Source of the DNA: Labyrinthula sp. Ha
Taxonomy: Eukaryota > Sar > Bigyra > Labyrinthulida > Labyrinthulaceae
NCBI GenBank assembly: GCA_015227615.1
Contig: JAALGZ010000002.1
Location: forward strand, 1,054,001 to 1,118,000
DNA length: 64,000 bases
Reading direction: 5' to 3'
Shown here: piece by piece, positions 21,226 to 32,400 of the stretch
How the letters are laid out: every line of letters starts with the position of its first letter
How positions within the stretch are numbered: position 1 is the stretch's first letter
Program-made: the position numbers and the translations under genes
Notes under the pieces: model-generated
Databases searched by the model: none
What the model saw: only the letters and a program-made list of their open reading frames with translations
Told to the model about the DNA's origin: nothing

Positions 21226-24200
21226 GAATTTAATTTATGATTTATCTAAGGAGTAGACATAATTGACAACAGTTTCAACACGATGAAACATAATTCGGAG
21301 GTGGTAATATTTTCCAAGTGCAACGATGACACGTAATTTGCAACAAAAGCATGAATAAAGCATTTAATCTTCCATAGCCAAATCATGTGGCTACCAAACC
21401 ACTTCATGAAATTAAACATTCTATTATAACCTTTCCAACCCAAGAATATTTCGAAAGTACTAATCAATGGTGTCATGACTTTCCAACATTGCTCTTCAAC
21501 TCCATTGTTTGTATACTTCTAAATAGCCACTTCCAGTGGAGAATCTGCTTGCGATTTATGACGAAACTAAGCATTGAGAAACCCACTGGTAAAAAACTGT
21601 ATAATGGTACCCAAATTTCTGTTTCAACTGGAATTATTCATAAATATCCACAGATATGCTGACCATAGGTTGATTTGAGTATCTGAAGTATATTCAAAGT
21701 GCTGTACATGCTGAGAGGTTGAATGTCTTCAAGGAATTTCTCCAAAGGCTATACAGCCACGATCTTCACAGGTTTTTGAGAATATACATAACAAGAAGTG
21801 TATACTTCTTGTTACAATGACTCTGAATATATCTAAGTGAAAGCAAATGAATTCATCTGGAACACCGCACCCTTGTTGCACTTCTGTAATGAAAAAATAC
21901 AATAAAAACATCATCTTCGCATAGAACCACCGCACATATATACAACTTATACATTTATCACTGTAAGTCAAACGGAGCATATAGTATCTTAAACAAAGGG
22001 AAAATTTCAAGTATCATTAACATATGCTATAATCCAAGCCAATATCTCAAATATGTTTTCGGTAGTATAGTTCAACGTGAGAGGGTGATACTTTGCAGCT
22101 TGCCTAAGTACCCCATATATAGTCACGAAAAGAAAACCTTTAGTTAGAATTTAAATGGTCCAGTTCAAATTTTCATAAGCCATATAAGAAGAAAAACTTA
22201 TTTGATGGGCAATATCTGTCACTTTCAATGGCTTTATCCGTGTTAGAACAGTTTCAACTTAATTTCCTCAGCAGTAAAAACAAAAGAAAACTATTTAGTC
22301 CAAAACTAGATATATTGCTGTTCTTGTAACGGCCGAAGTGATCAAGGCACCAGTACTACACCAAAGTTTCGGAATTTAATATTCATGTTTAGAGAGGTAG
22401 GGTGTGGATGTAAGAGGGGTATTTTCTAAGATAATTTACAGTACAGTTGGGGTACTCATAATATGTGCAAGAATAAACTACAGTCAGACTAAAACTTTCA
22501 ATAGGACAGCTATTTTCTGGAATATTCAAGACATTAATATTACATTCAAAAAAATAAACAAGCCACTACATTTTCAAAGTGACAAAACAACATTTTGTAA
22601 GCAATTTGACCAAGTGACATTCCTAAATAATATCAGAATAAGAGTCTATATTACATTTATTGTGACCGTATATACTAAGAAAGATCAGGGAAAAATAATA
22701 AATAAGCTTGAAGGTCAATAGAGCACACCAAATATTCATCAGGTTGCTTAATGCTAATTAATACTTTATAACCAGAACAGTATCGCCTACTCAGAACATA
22801 ATCTGTGCTACATTAACAAACAACACTTTATTGAGTCTTCATCAGAAACAAACTCCGCTATAAAAAGTGAGTGTCGTTGGATAGATACTCTATACACAAT
22901 CATCTGCTGAGGCTAGGAAAGTTAATGACCAATATCGATATAGAACTTATTTCATCCATTGATTCAAATACGTTGCCTCATGATTAACGATGGTATTTTA
23001 TTCGGCAAAGTAATTGAAGCAAAATTGGTCAAATTCCACATGGACAGACTTAAGATACAACTAAATTTAAAGCCGGGAAAGGGAATCTAAATAACTAAAC
23101 ACGAAATATAATAATTATGCCCTTGTTGAATAGATATCATAATACTTCAATTTTTTTTCTAAACCTAAATCCTTTCTGAATTTCTCTCTAATAAAAACTT
23201 AAGAATCAAGAATAGTTCTTGATGAGGATATGATACTGATAGGGTTCATTCATTATGATTTCGTTGATATAACTAAGATGGTAAGAAAATAATGATTTCA
23301 ACGGATAAAAAATGAGCTCTGTAAGTTTCACGCTCTAAACAAAATCTAAACCCGGACGAAGGGGGGTAAGTTGTAACTGTGGGTAAATATTAATTGAGGG
23401 TTTAGCGATAACAACACAGGCAATAATATCTTTAAAGGAGCTCTGGGTATAGCTAATCATATTCTATGGAATGTTTGAGCTAAAATTGGATCGCTCCAGG
23501 ATCGAAGATAGCTTGAAGCCATATCTTATGTCCAGACATTATATTACTTCAAACAAAAAGAAACATCTCATCCACCAGCTTTGAAAAGAGTATTAAGTAT
23601 TGAAAGTTTGTTTTATTGTAGATAATTATTTTCCGTGCAACAATAATATATCTAATGTAGGTAAGCATAAGTATTGATAGGATTTATGAATTATTAAGTA
23701 CCTCCTTCTTAATTCAGATTATCAATTAATCGTTTATATTTTGATTCTTATCAACTCAATTTAGTTTTTCAGTGTATTTGTTTGTAACTATAGATGAATT
23801 AAAACACATTGCCTGAATTGAAAAGGTCAAGACCGAATAAGTTCCTAGATATGATCTACGAATCTATGGATATATTTTAGTTTGCTAATACAACTCTTAT
23901 CCAAATTTGTCGGATTTATAGTCTTTGATAACTTTGTAATTATTCCAATTTATTATTGATAATTAAGTAAGGGTAATTTTAAGCTTAGAATCATTCGATA
24001 TTTAAGAAAGTTATAAGGATATTAGTTTTAATTAGAATGAAGGAAACTTTTCTTACTTTTCTCATGGTTGGAAGCATTATATATATAGCTATAAAAGGCA
24101 CTTGCAAATGTTTACCAATTTTAGCAAGTTATAATTACACTCTGCATTATTTAAAAATCGCTATTAAAGGATGAGCAGTGACATTTGTATTTTCAGAAAT

Positions 24201-27200
24201 AAACTTACGATTTCCCTAGGCTTAAGATTCTTCGATATAGAATTCAAATAATACGCCTACACTAATAACGTTTGTCCCATAATCTAACTTTCAAGTGCCT
24301 AAAATATTCCTATTTATTACTTAGGGAATATCACTCTATCCAACCTAATTGATGGTACTCTATAGGTTTTAAGTGGAGGGAATTAGTCAACTAGTAAAAT
24401 GAGTTGCGCTTATCACTAATCATTTATGCTTCACTAGGTGAGATATTATATCGTTTTGTGCAGCATTTGGAGAATGATATAAATTCCTTATTAGAGAGTT
24501 CAAAAAATACTGATTATTCTGAAATAATGTTTTGAATTGACAAATTTTAGGCATAGACATAAATCGAGAATGTGCACTTGAGTTTATTGCAATATTCAGG
24601 AGATGAGAAAGACACCAAATTAAGTAAGTAAAGGGATGATATATCTCTAAACATTAGTTGTATTAATATTGGTGGATATTGAGCTGGTGATTGAAAGTAA
24701 AATTAGCAATAGTAAGCACTTTACACTTATAAGAATATAAGTAAATGGAATAACGTTGATTGCGATAACGATACCTACAGTCCATCATTCTGCCATGCCT
24801 CGATACAATCCGGTATTTCATTTATGAGAATTTAGAAGAAATACTCTTAAAGGAGAAAATATCAGATTACTTCTTTTTCTCATCAATAATAGTAATATTT
24901 GCACTATATTATGACCATAAAATTACAGCAGAGCTTACTGAGGAAATGATTGCCAAAATGTAAGAGAATTAAAACATTTATATATTTCAAATATAATTAT
25001 TTTATTACGTTTGCCCTTAAAACAGAGACATTATAGTAAAATATATCCTCCCTTGATAGCCAAAAGATCAACCAGATAATGAGTACTAAATCACGGTTTA
25101 GATTCATGTTGTCAAGAAGAAAAGGTATATTATCTTGATGAGTTAATTCATAGGGCTGTGTATAGAATGAACTGTAAAGATGTAGCATATATATGACTGT
25201 TCTATTACACGAGCTATGGGTTAAATACGCCAAAAATATTGTGTATTCTCCACAAATGTGTGAGAGAATTTATCAATGTCTTAATGATTCCAAGCCCATA
25301 TGGCAACGCAAACTTAGGTAGCCACCAAGAAATTGACCAGGATAACTGTTGTTGTCAAGAGGTTTGCATAGTGCAAAGAAAGCATGACAAATTTAAATAA
25401 TTTCTGGATTTTTTGCAAAATGATAATCATTAGTCGCACTGGAAGCAGTGACCAGTCTTCTGGGTTTATTATATTTAGAAATAATCAAGCCAACTGCTAT
25501 ATCTCATAGACTGGTCGAGTCGCTGAAAAGATTCATTCTGACATTCTCAACTGGATGGGGGTTTATATCTAGATTTTAACTCGGTGAAAGATATCACATG
25601 AGATTGCCAAAGTACTTAGCATATTACTTGCATAAGAGTTTAACGCAGATAATGACTAATAAGTATACAACCAAAGTTATTGCGCAGTTCAATATCAAGA
25701 CATTGTCTTTCAAGAAATCTTCCAGGACATTTTATTTCATGTAGAGGCTAATAATAAGATATCACGTATCCAAATGCAATGTTCAAAATACATAATACAG
25801 TGAAATATTGTATCAAGACCTTGTATGATGAGATTCACAGCGATACTAAATTCCTTTTTATTTCATTGGTCAAGACTTAACTTTCATACCAGCAACCGTG
25901 TCATCTAAATCGAAGTATCTCTGCAAGTAATCTTTAAATTTTAAACTTTCTTATTCTTTTATATCGCTTATATTGGATTATATATTTGTACATTGAATTC
26001 ATCTTCTCACTGCTTAGCTCACCTGTACAGTACGTATATATTAGTTTTCGCATCTCACATTTAGATATTTTCTTGCGGATAAACAAAATGCTATACCTGG
26101 TTCTCTACTACATATCCAAAATAGTACTCAAGAGACATATAAAACTAATTCCGTTTTATTTTTATTAATTACCTGATAAACAAATTAATGGATTTAAGAT
26201 TATCCAAAAGTTATGATGAGAAAATGAAAAAGTTTTCCTTATCCACCAAAATTGTTTTTTAGTTTTGATGTCTAATTTTTGAAAAAAGATATTTATTTCT
26301 GAACTAGTGTCATTTGGATAAACCATCTCAGAAACGTCCTCACTTTTTTAAGAGTTATAGAGATTCATATAGGTGCTCTTAGCCTCTGAGATTGTTTCCA
26401 GCGAATTGAATTGAATTCATGCTAAGGCAAAAAATAATTAGTTGATGCTAGTATATTGATTATTTTTTAAGTTCTTTTATCACTACAATATGTAGAAGAA
26501 CCATTTCCTACGTCTCAATCCAAGAACTAATTTATGCAAATTATGCCCTAACACTCTAGAGAAAGAAATCCATAATTTAAATTTACTTAGATGTTAGAAG
26601 AATAACAGAATCTAATCCTGCTCACTGTTACATGCGAAAAATATATCAAGTATATTACAAAGTTTGGTTACTTTGAACCTGAACAGGTAAATAAAACCTG
26701 TGAATAAAGTTTATAAATGTGATTATATGGGTAATTAGAAAGTGAATAAGAAAGTTAGACGCCCAGATCTAAAAACAAAATTCTATGGAAATAATCCAAG
26801 GTACTATCATTTGCTCCCCTTTGTATCTAGTTCATAGCTCGGAATTCCAATAGATTAGATTGGTTCTATATGCTTGTTTGTGGTTAATTAATGGACTCTA
26901 TGCCAACTTTGGAAGTTTACTTCTTCTGGGTGCTAAAACACGCAAAATATCATATTTAATTGATTTATTTTAGGGAGTATTATCATTAGTGATAATATAC
27001 TACTTCCAACCACATTAATAAAGAAAAGAACTATTGTATCAAATTCACGCTGGTGACTGACATCTTTCAGTGTATTGTAACTAATTTGACCCCATTTAAT
27101 TGCCTACCAAATATTAAGTAGGTCATTGCTTTACATGCAAGTATTAAGGAAAATCTAAGTTCATATTTAGGTCATAATTAGTATATTTAAGTTCATACAC

Positions 27201-27322
27201 ATATTTCAACTCCTATTTACTTAAGTAGCTGGTTATTGAGTGAAACTATGTTTTCTTTTTACTTACTGTTAAAACTAAATTACTCTGTCAACCTGCCAAC
27301 AATGTACTCAACTTACAGAAAC
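21226..27322. other. 6-kb gene-poor region
   Basis: No gene family, RNA gene or mobile element is recognised. Short open frames occur (for example 21729-22010 minus, 22404-22721 plus and 24997-25233 minus), but composition and lack of motifs suggest chance or old decay. A protein-like frame with a few stops runs at about 25561-25800, of unknown origin. Several TTGATTATCA-type AT-rich stretches near 23700-23790 weakly resemble the dispersed repeat at 16371. Confidence 0.45.
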
Positions 27323-27324
27323 TT

Positions 27325-27816
27325 TGTGCACTCGGAAAACCCTCGAGTGTTCAAATGACAAAGATCTAAACGCTACCACAAGGCGTGGCTTCTCTACGAC
27401 CTTTAGTATCCGATTTAACGTTGGGATACAACCAGATCGCTCTTATTCCTAAGGGATCCTTTCACAAAACTAAACGCTGAGCTCTATTCATGCCACACGC
27501 GGAGATATCTTCCTATATCTCTCTTATCTAAACTCACAAGGCGCTGATAGCACTCAGGGGTTTGTATTTTATGTGAAACTGTTTTCTGAAACAAAGATAA
27601 CAAGTTCTCACGTTCTTTTATTCTTAACTATTAATTTTTTCTCAGATCGCCCAAAATACATATGTGATCTCTATTCTATTTATAATTATTCTATAGGTCT
27701 TCAATTAACTAGCACAAGTAACCAAACTGTTGACAATAACCTAACTACTACATATTATTCACTGAGTTACTTAAGTTGCCCAAGTAATCTAAAACCTTAA
27801 CAATTAAATCTACACA
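27325..27816 (-). repeat. 3' LTR of the chromovirus
   Basis: 492 bp, bounded by TG and CA, with TGTG/CACA inverted ends. It is identical to the 5' LTR except for one extra G near 27589 (TCTGAAAC against TCTAAAC). It contains TATAAATAG on the minus strand (27676-27684) and the TCGCCCAAAATAC motif (27647-27659) about 20 bases downstream of it in the direction of transcription. Confidence 0.93.
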
Positions 27817-27827
27817 TCCCCCTTCTC
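27817..27827 (-). other. polypurine tract
   Basis: On the minus strand GAGAAGGGGGA sits directly against the 3' LTR (TGTGTAGA...), the expected place for the plus-strand DNA primer. It lies 3 bases after the last stop codon of the element. It fixes the LTR boundary and the element's orientation. Confidence 0.8.
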
Positions 27828-27830
27828 ACC

Positions 27831-29495
27831 TTAAAAGAGGTGTACCTCTTTTCCATTAGTCGACATCCCACAGCCAAAAGCAACCCCACCCGATCGAGGA
27901 TCGACTTCGAATCCTAATTGAACCCAATCTTTTCGCAAGTTGCAGTACCTCGCGAAAAGCTCAACCTTAAGAGTGTTCTTTCCAAATATTGACTCAAAAT
28001 ACTCATAAGCCTTTAAAGGTTTTACACCATTTTCTAACCGATCAGCCCATAGTAACTCTATTTCCCTCAGCTTATGAGTCTCATCAAGAACCCTCTCTTT
28101 CTTAGTCTTAGATACAAACACAAGTAACATTTCTGCTGAATGTTGGAAGTAATAACCCAAGGATGTACGCAAGACCCCTGACTTGGTACATTTAATCCAG
28201 TCAACTATATTAACTAAGTCGTACTGGTATTCACCGAAGTGTTGTAAGGTTCTACCTAGATTCCTTTCGATAACCCAGATAGCAATGAACGCCGGCTTCA
28301 TGCTTTCAAAAGGTATATCGAGGACCTCAGAATCTTTGCATTTAGGATATCGTGTTCGAATTCCCCTCACAGGGTTGAAGGTGCCAGTAGCCCATGGCGG
28401 ATTGACGAGGAGAAGATCAACCTCATCACCTGGCCATAACGCAACTGTATTTCCTTCATAAACATCAGCAAAATACCAAGTTTTTTCTCTTGGAAATATG
28501 CAGAACTTTACCGGAAAAGGCCACGACTCACTCGACAAGTCAAATATATTGCCGTACAGTTTAGTCAAAGTGAAGTTACCTATACTATCTACTTGCATAA
28601 AAATCCTTAAGTCGGAGCTAGTCTCTACATTCTCACTACTTATCGGGACATTTTCTACCATCTCAACTAAAGTTACAGTTCTACGATCATCCAAAATATA
28701 TCCTTCAGGGTTACCCATGAATGGTATCCCTTCGAATACATACTTCGAAATCTCCAACCACAGACCTTTTACTTCAGTTAACTCCTGCAAGCAGTCTCTT
28801 ACTCGTGAAACATCCTGCCTCGCTTTTGATTGCATCCTCTCTACTTGTCTGCAGAATGCTTTTCCCGCACCATCCGGTACCACAAAGCTCATTAGTGACC
28901 TCGCCGTCTCAAAAGAATCATACTTCCACGAACACAGAATATTTTCCACCGGAAAGTCATATTCTTGCTCTCGATCTTCCGAGGCTATATCGATTTCCTT
29001 ACCATTAAATTCGGCTAAGCCCATGATCCCCATAGTTCTTTGAATATATGAGTACATCATTGCTTTCGATTTATGTGGCATAAACCTCGTAAACGACTCA
29101 AAGTCGCCCATACCAAAGCATTTTACGAGGCATCCCATAACAAATTTGTCCAACTCAGACCAATTTTTCACGTAGAAAGGAACGGCCTCTCGTTCCTCCC
29201 ACCAATTACCCTCAACTAGAAGATGTGATCTCAGATTGGGCCTCATCTTACCAACCCATCTGACATTGATCTCGCCTAAGATATGTCTCTCGATCCAGGC
29301 CATAGCCCTTTTCGAGTTTCTCTTATCCCTTACAGGCTTCCTCTGATTCTCTAAGTATTTTATGACAAGTGATTTGACATCTCTATACATAGATCTGAGA
29401 GGTTCCCACGTATCATCTCGAGACTCAAATCCTCTCCAGTGGACAAGTAACCACCATTCTCCATTGGAGTATCGCAATCCATGGAACCTTTCCAC
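27831..29495 (-). CDS. retroelement chromodomain + MT-A70 adenine-N6 methyltransferase protein
   Basis: The 554-residue frame opens (GTG, no ATG needed) inside a chromodomain: WWLLVHWRGFESRDDTWEPL at residues 14-33. The chromodomain's first strand is encoded upstream of the GTG in the same frame, so it is probably made as an extension of pol. Residues about 60-340 are unassigned. From about 355 to 530 an MT-A70-like fold is visible. It has LLVNPPWATG (catalytic NPPW at 365-368, an accepted form of the D/N-PP-W/Y/F motif), IAIWVIERN, NIVDWIKCTKSG, a Ser/His-Glu stretch HSAEMLLVFVSK, KPLKAYEYFE and VELFAR...DWVQLG at 511-528. MT-A70 enzymes methylate adenine N6 in RNA (METTL3, METTL14) or DNA (METTL4, MTA1). 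Which substrate applies here cannot be told. The protein ends 3 bases from the polypurine tract. Confidence 0.88.
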   Translation of the reverse strand: MERFHGLRYSNGEWWLLVHWRGFESRDDTWEPLRSMYRDVKSLVIKYLENQRKPVRDKRNSKRAMAWIERHILGEINVRWVGKMRPNLRSHLLVEGNWWEEREAVPFYVKNWSELDKFVMGCLVKCFGMGDFESFTRFMPHKSKAMMYSYIQRTMGIMGLAEFNGKEIDIASEDREQEYDFPVENILCSWKYDSFETARSLMSFVVPDGAGKAFCRQVERMQSKARQDVSRVRDCLQELTEVKGLWLEISKYVFEGIPFMGNPEGYILDDRRTVTLVEMVENVPISSENVETSSDLRIFMQVDSIGNFTLTKLYGNIFDLSSESWPFPVKFCIFPREKTWYFADVYEGNTVALWPGDEVDLLLVNPPWATGTFNPVRGIRTRYPKCKDSEVLDIPFESMKPAFIAIWVIERNLGRTLQHFGEYQYDLVNIVDWIKCTKSGVLRTSLGYYFQHSAEMLLVFVSKTKKERVLDETHKLREIELLWADRLENGVKPLKAYEYFESIFGKNTLKVELFARYCNLRKDWVQLGFEVDPRSGGVAFGCGMSTNGKEVHLF

Positions 29496-29496
29496 T

Positions 29497-32400
29497 TCAA
29501 GCTCCCCCCCAATTATTGACGAAGATTTTTCTTAGTGCATCATCCGGCACGTACCCTGAGGGCTCGTAGAAATACAACCTTGAAGCATGAACCGTTAAGG
29601 TCATACCATTCAAGAGTCGTACCCGGTAGACATTATTACTAAGTACCTCCTGTATAAGTACAGGGCCAGACCACTCAAGCTTAATCTTGTTGGTCTCTCT
29701 CGGCGTCTTAGCAGTGCTAATGAGACACCATTCACCTACCTGATATTGAAGCAGAGCCTTATCAAAGCGCTTCCTCCTCTTATTCCAGTAGGCATTTCTC
29801 TTAGACTTCATTAGAGACACATAGTCAGCAACCCGACCATGATACTCATCGAGTTGATCTCGAAATTTCTTCGACAACTTAAACAAGGTGTCCCTTTCAG
29901 TATCTATTACCTTCACTTCCCCACCTACCTTTCTCGAGATCAACCTCGGAAAAGCAGCCGCCTCAATATAATCCTTCTCAGGATTTATGAACAGGAAAAG
30001 TTGGTTCGCACAAGGTGCCTTACATTCTCCTGGAAGCTTTCTAGACATGATGGGTAACTCGTTCATTGCCGCCTGTACAGTACCCAGTACTAAAGGCCAT
30101 TCATCCCACTGATATCTTCTCTCTGATACCAGGGCTTTCAAAAAGTCAAGTACCTTTTTATGCACCACTTCAATTTCACCGTTCGTCCAACTCGCGTAAC
30201 TCACCGCGAAGTTGTGGGTGAAACCAAGGGCCTTACTCAACTTTTCTAACACTTGGTTAGCGAAGTGAGATCCTCGATCTGTCACCAAGGTGAAGTTCGA
30301 TTCTAACTTCCAATTACTATTAAAGTCTTCTAAAGCAGCTACCACCGTCTCGGCATTAGCCTTCGGTGCATACTTTAAGTAGGTGAACCTTGAGAAGGCA
30401 TCCGTTAGTACGAGTATGTATCCCTTCGGGTTAACATACAGGTAGTCGGACACTAACACTTCCCTCGGTGCCCTAGCCTCAGTGACTATGCTCAACGCGG
30501 TCTTCAATAACGAAGGTCCCTTTCGACAGTGAGCGCAATTCACCTTGAGATCTTGAAAGATGCTCCGTAAAGTTGCCCCTTCACCATATGTCTCAGGGAT
30601 GACCCATGCGTATTTCGAAGCTTCCGCTACACAGGCACTTACCGGTCCATGATGACCTGCAAGATGGATGTGAACCATCTGTCTTTCGAAGAGAATTTCA
30701 GGTATCACTACCTTGTCCCCGGCCCTTGCCAACTTGATACCATCGCCAAGCCTTTCAGCTTTCTGACTATCAAGCAATTCGGCCTCAGAGATGCGCTTCC
30801 ATGTACCTTCATAATAAGGATTGAACGCTGAGACTCGATCCTTATCAAAGGCTCTCATCTGCTCATACGTTCTTTTCTCCCTCTGCTTATTAGGGTTAAG
30901 TCTGACAGCATTCACTGTGACCCTGAGTACTTCATCATCCTCAGATGCAGTGCCAAGATCTTCGATCGTTGGACCCGAAGAATCTTCATACTCAGCCTGT
31001 TCCGTTGCCCAATCAAGAATTTCATCGAAGGTCACTGCTGACTCATCGACATTCCTGAGAAGGAACTCTTCTCCCACCTTTTTTATAGGCTCTCTTACAA
31101 ATGTTAGGCCGCCATCTTGGCGAGTTCCGTACTTGACATCATCGTCGAGATACCAAGTATCGAAGCTATCTTGGTCAAGCATCGACTTAACCTCGATATC
31201 ATCGGGTGCTTCAGGAACCATTTCCCTTAGCTGTTCAAGCTCCTGGTTGGTAGGCGATACGAACATCTTTCTGTAGAAGTTACGCTCCCCTGTGTCCAAA
31301 GACTCCGGAGGAGGATCCCTAACCAAAGCCCTAGCAGCTTTAATTTCCTGGTCTTTCCTCTCGACCCGGGCTGCCCACCTCGACAGCATGTCGGCAAAGA
31401 TGTCACTTTCACCATCTACGTGGTAAAGTTCAACTTGAGCCTGCTGTAAGGTTAGCACCCACCTCTGTAGCCTATTAAGGTGTCCATGGTTTATCCTGGA
31501 TCCTCCCTTAATTATGGCCCTAAGGTTCATATGATCCGTATACACCTGTATCGGTGTTGGATGATATGGCAGTAAATATGAAAGACGACTGAACGTCTTC
31601 ACAATCGGGTAAAGTTCCTTATGAACAATGCCCCATCTTTGTTGATCTTCGGCAAACTTACCCGAGAAAAACATCATCGGAAACATTGTCTTCTTCAACA
31701 ATGACTTACTCCTCTCAGATGACCCCGCTTGAAATACTATCGCGCTATGGTATTCCTTGCTGGCATCTGTCACCAGTACGAGATCCTGGTCACGATCATA
31801 AGTCTGCAGCTTCTGTTTCGCCGCTATCGACAAGATCCTCTTGAACTCCTCGAAGTCGTCAGACAACTCCTCCGACCACTCGATATGTTCATTCTTACGC
31901 TTCAGGTCAGACTTTTCCCCCTTCATTTGTGGGTACTTAGCCATAACCTTACCCCTAAGCTCCCCGAGCTTCGGTATGGCCAGTGATAGCCATTGCGCAA
32001 GGTGAAGTATCGCCGCGAGTTGATATACAAACTCCGGCCTCGGAACTTCGAGTATTTTCTCATAATACTCCTTGTCAAAGTTCCATTTTCCCCCTTCTAC
32101 CTCTCTTCCACAATAACTAATCCTAATTGAGAATATGGTAGATTTCTGAGGGCTAATCCTTACCTTAACCTTCTTAAGGTTTTCAAAGAAACTCTTCAAT
32201 ACTTTAATGAAATTATCAAAGTTGTCTGCGTAGATCAGACTGTCATCAATCCATTGGATGATGCCATGACCATGTCTACCCTCGACTTCTCTACCCACCA
32301 CATGCTTCACCATCTGCTGGTGGAAAAACACGGGGGTCGAGTGGTATCCCATGGGTGCGAAGTTCAACTGATAGGTCCCATGTTCGGACACTATATTGAA

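Noticed and set aside
21240-22010. Overlapping frames on both strands that could be a transposase relic
   Set aside because: No catalytic or zinc-binding pattern could be followed in any frame.
22404-22721. 105-codon frame
   Set aside because: Composition is that of AT-rich random sequence, there is no motif, and the second half is Lys/Asn/Ile-rich without pattern.
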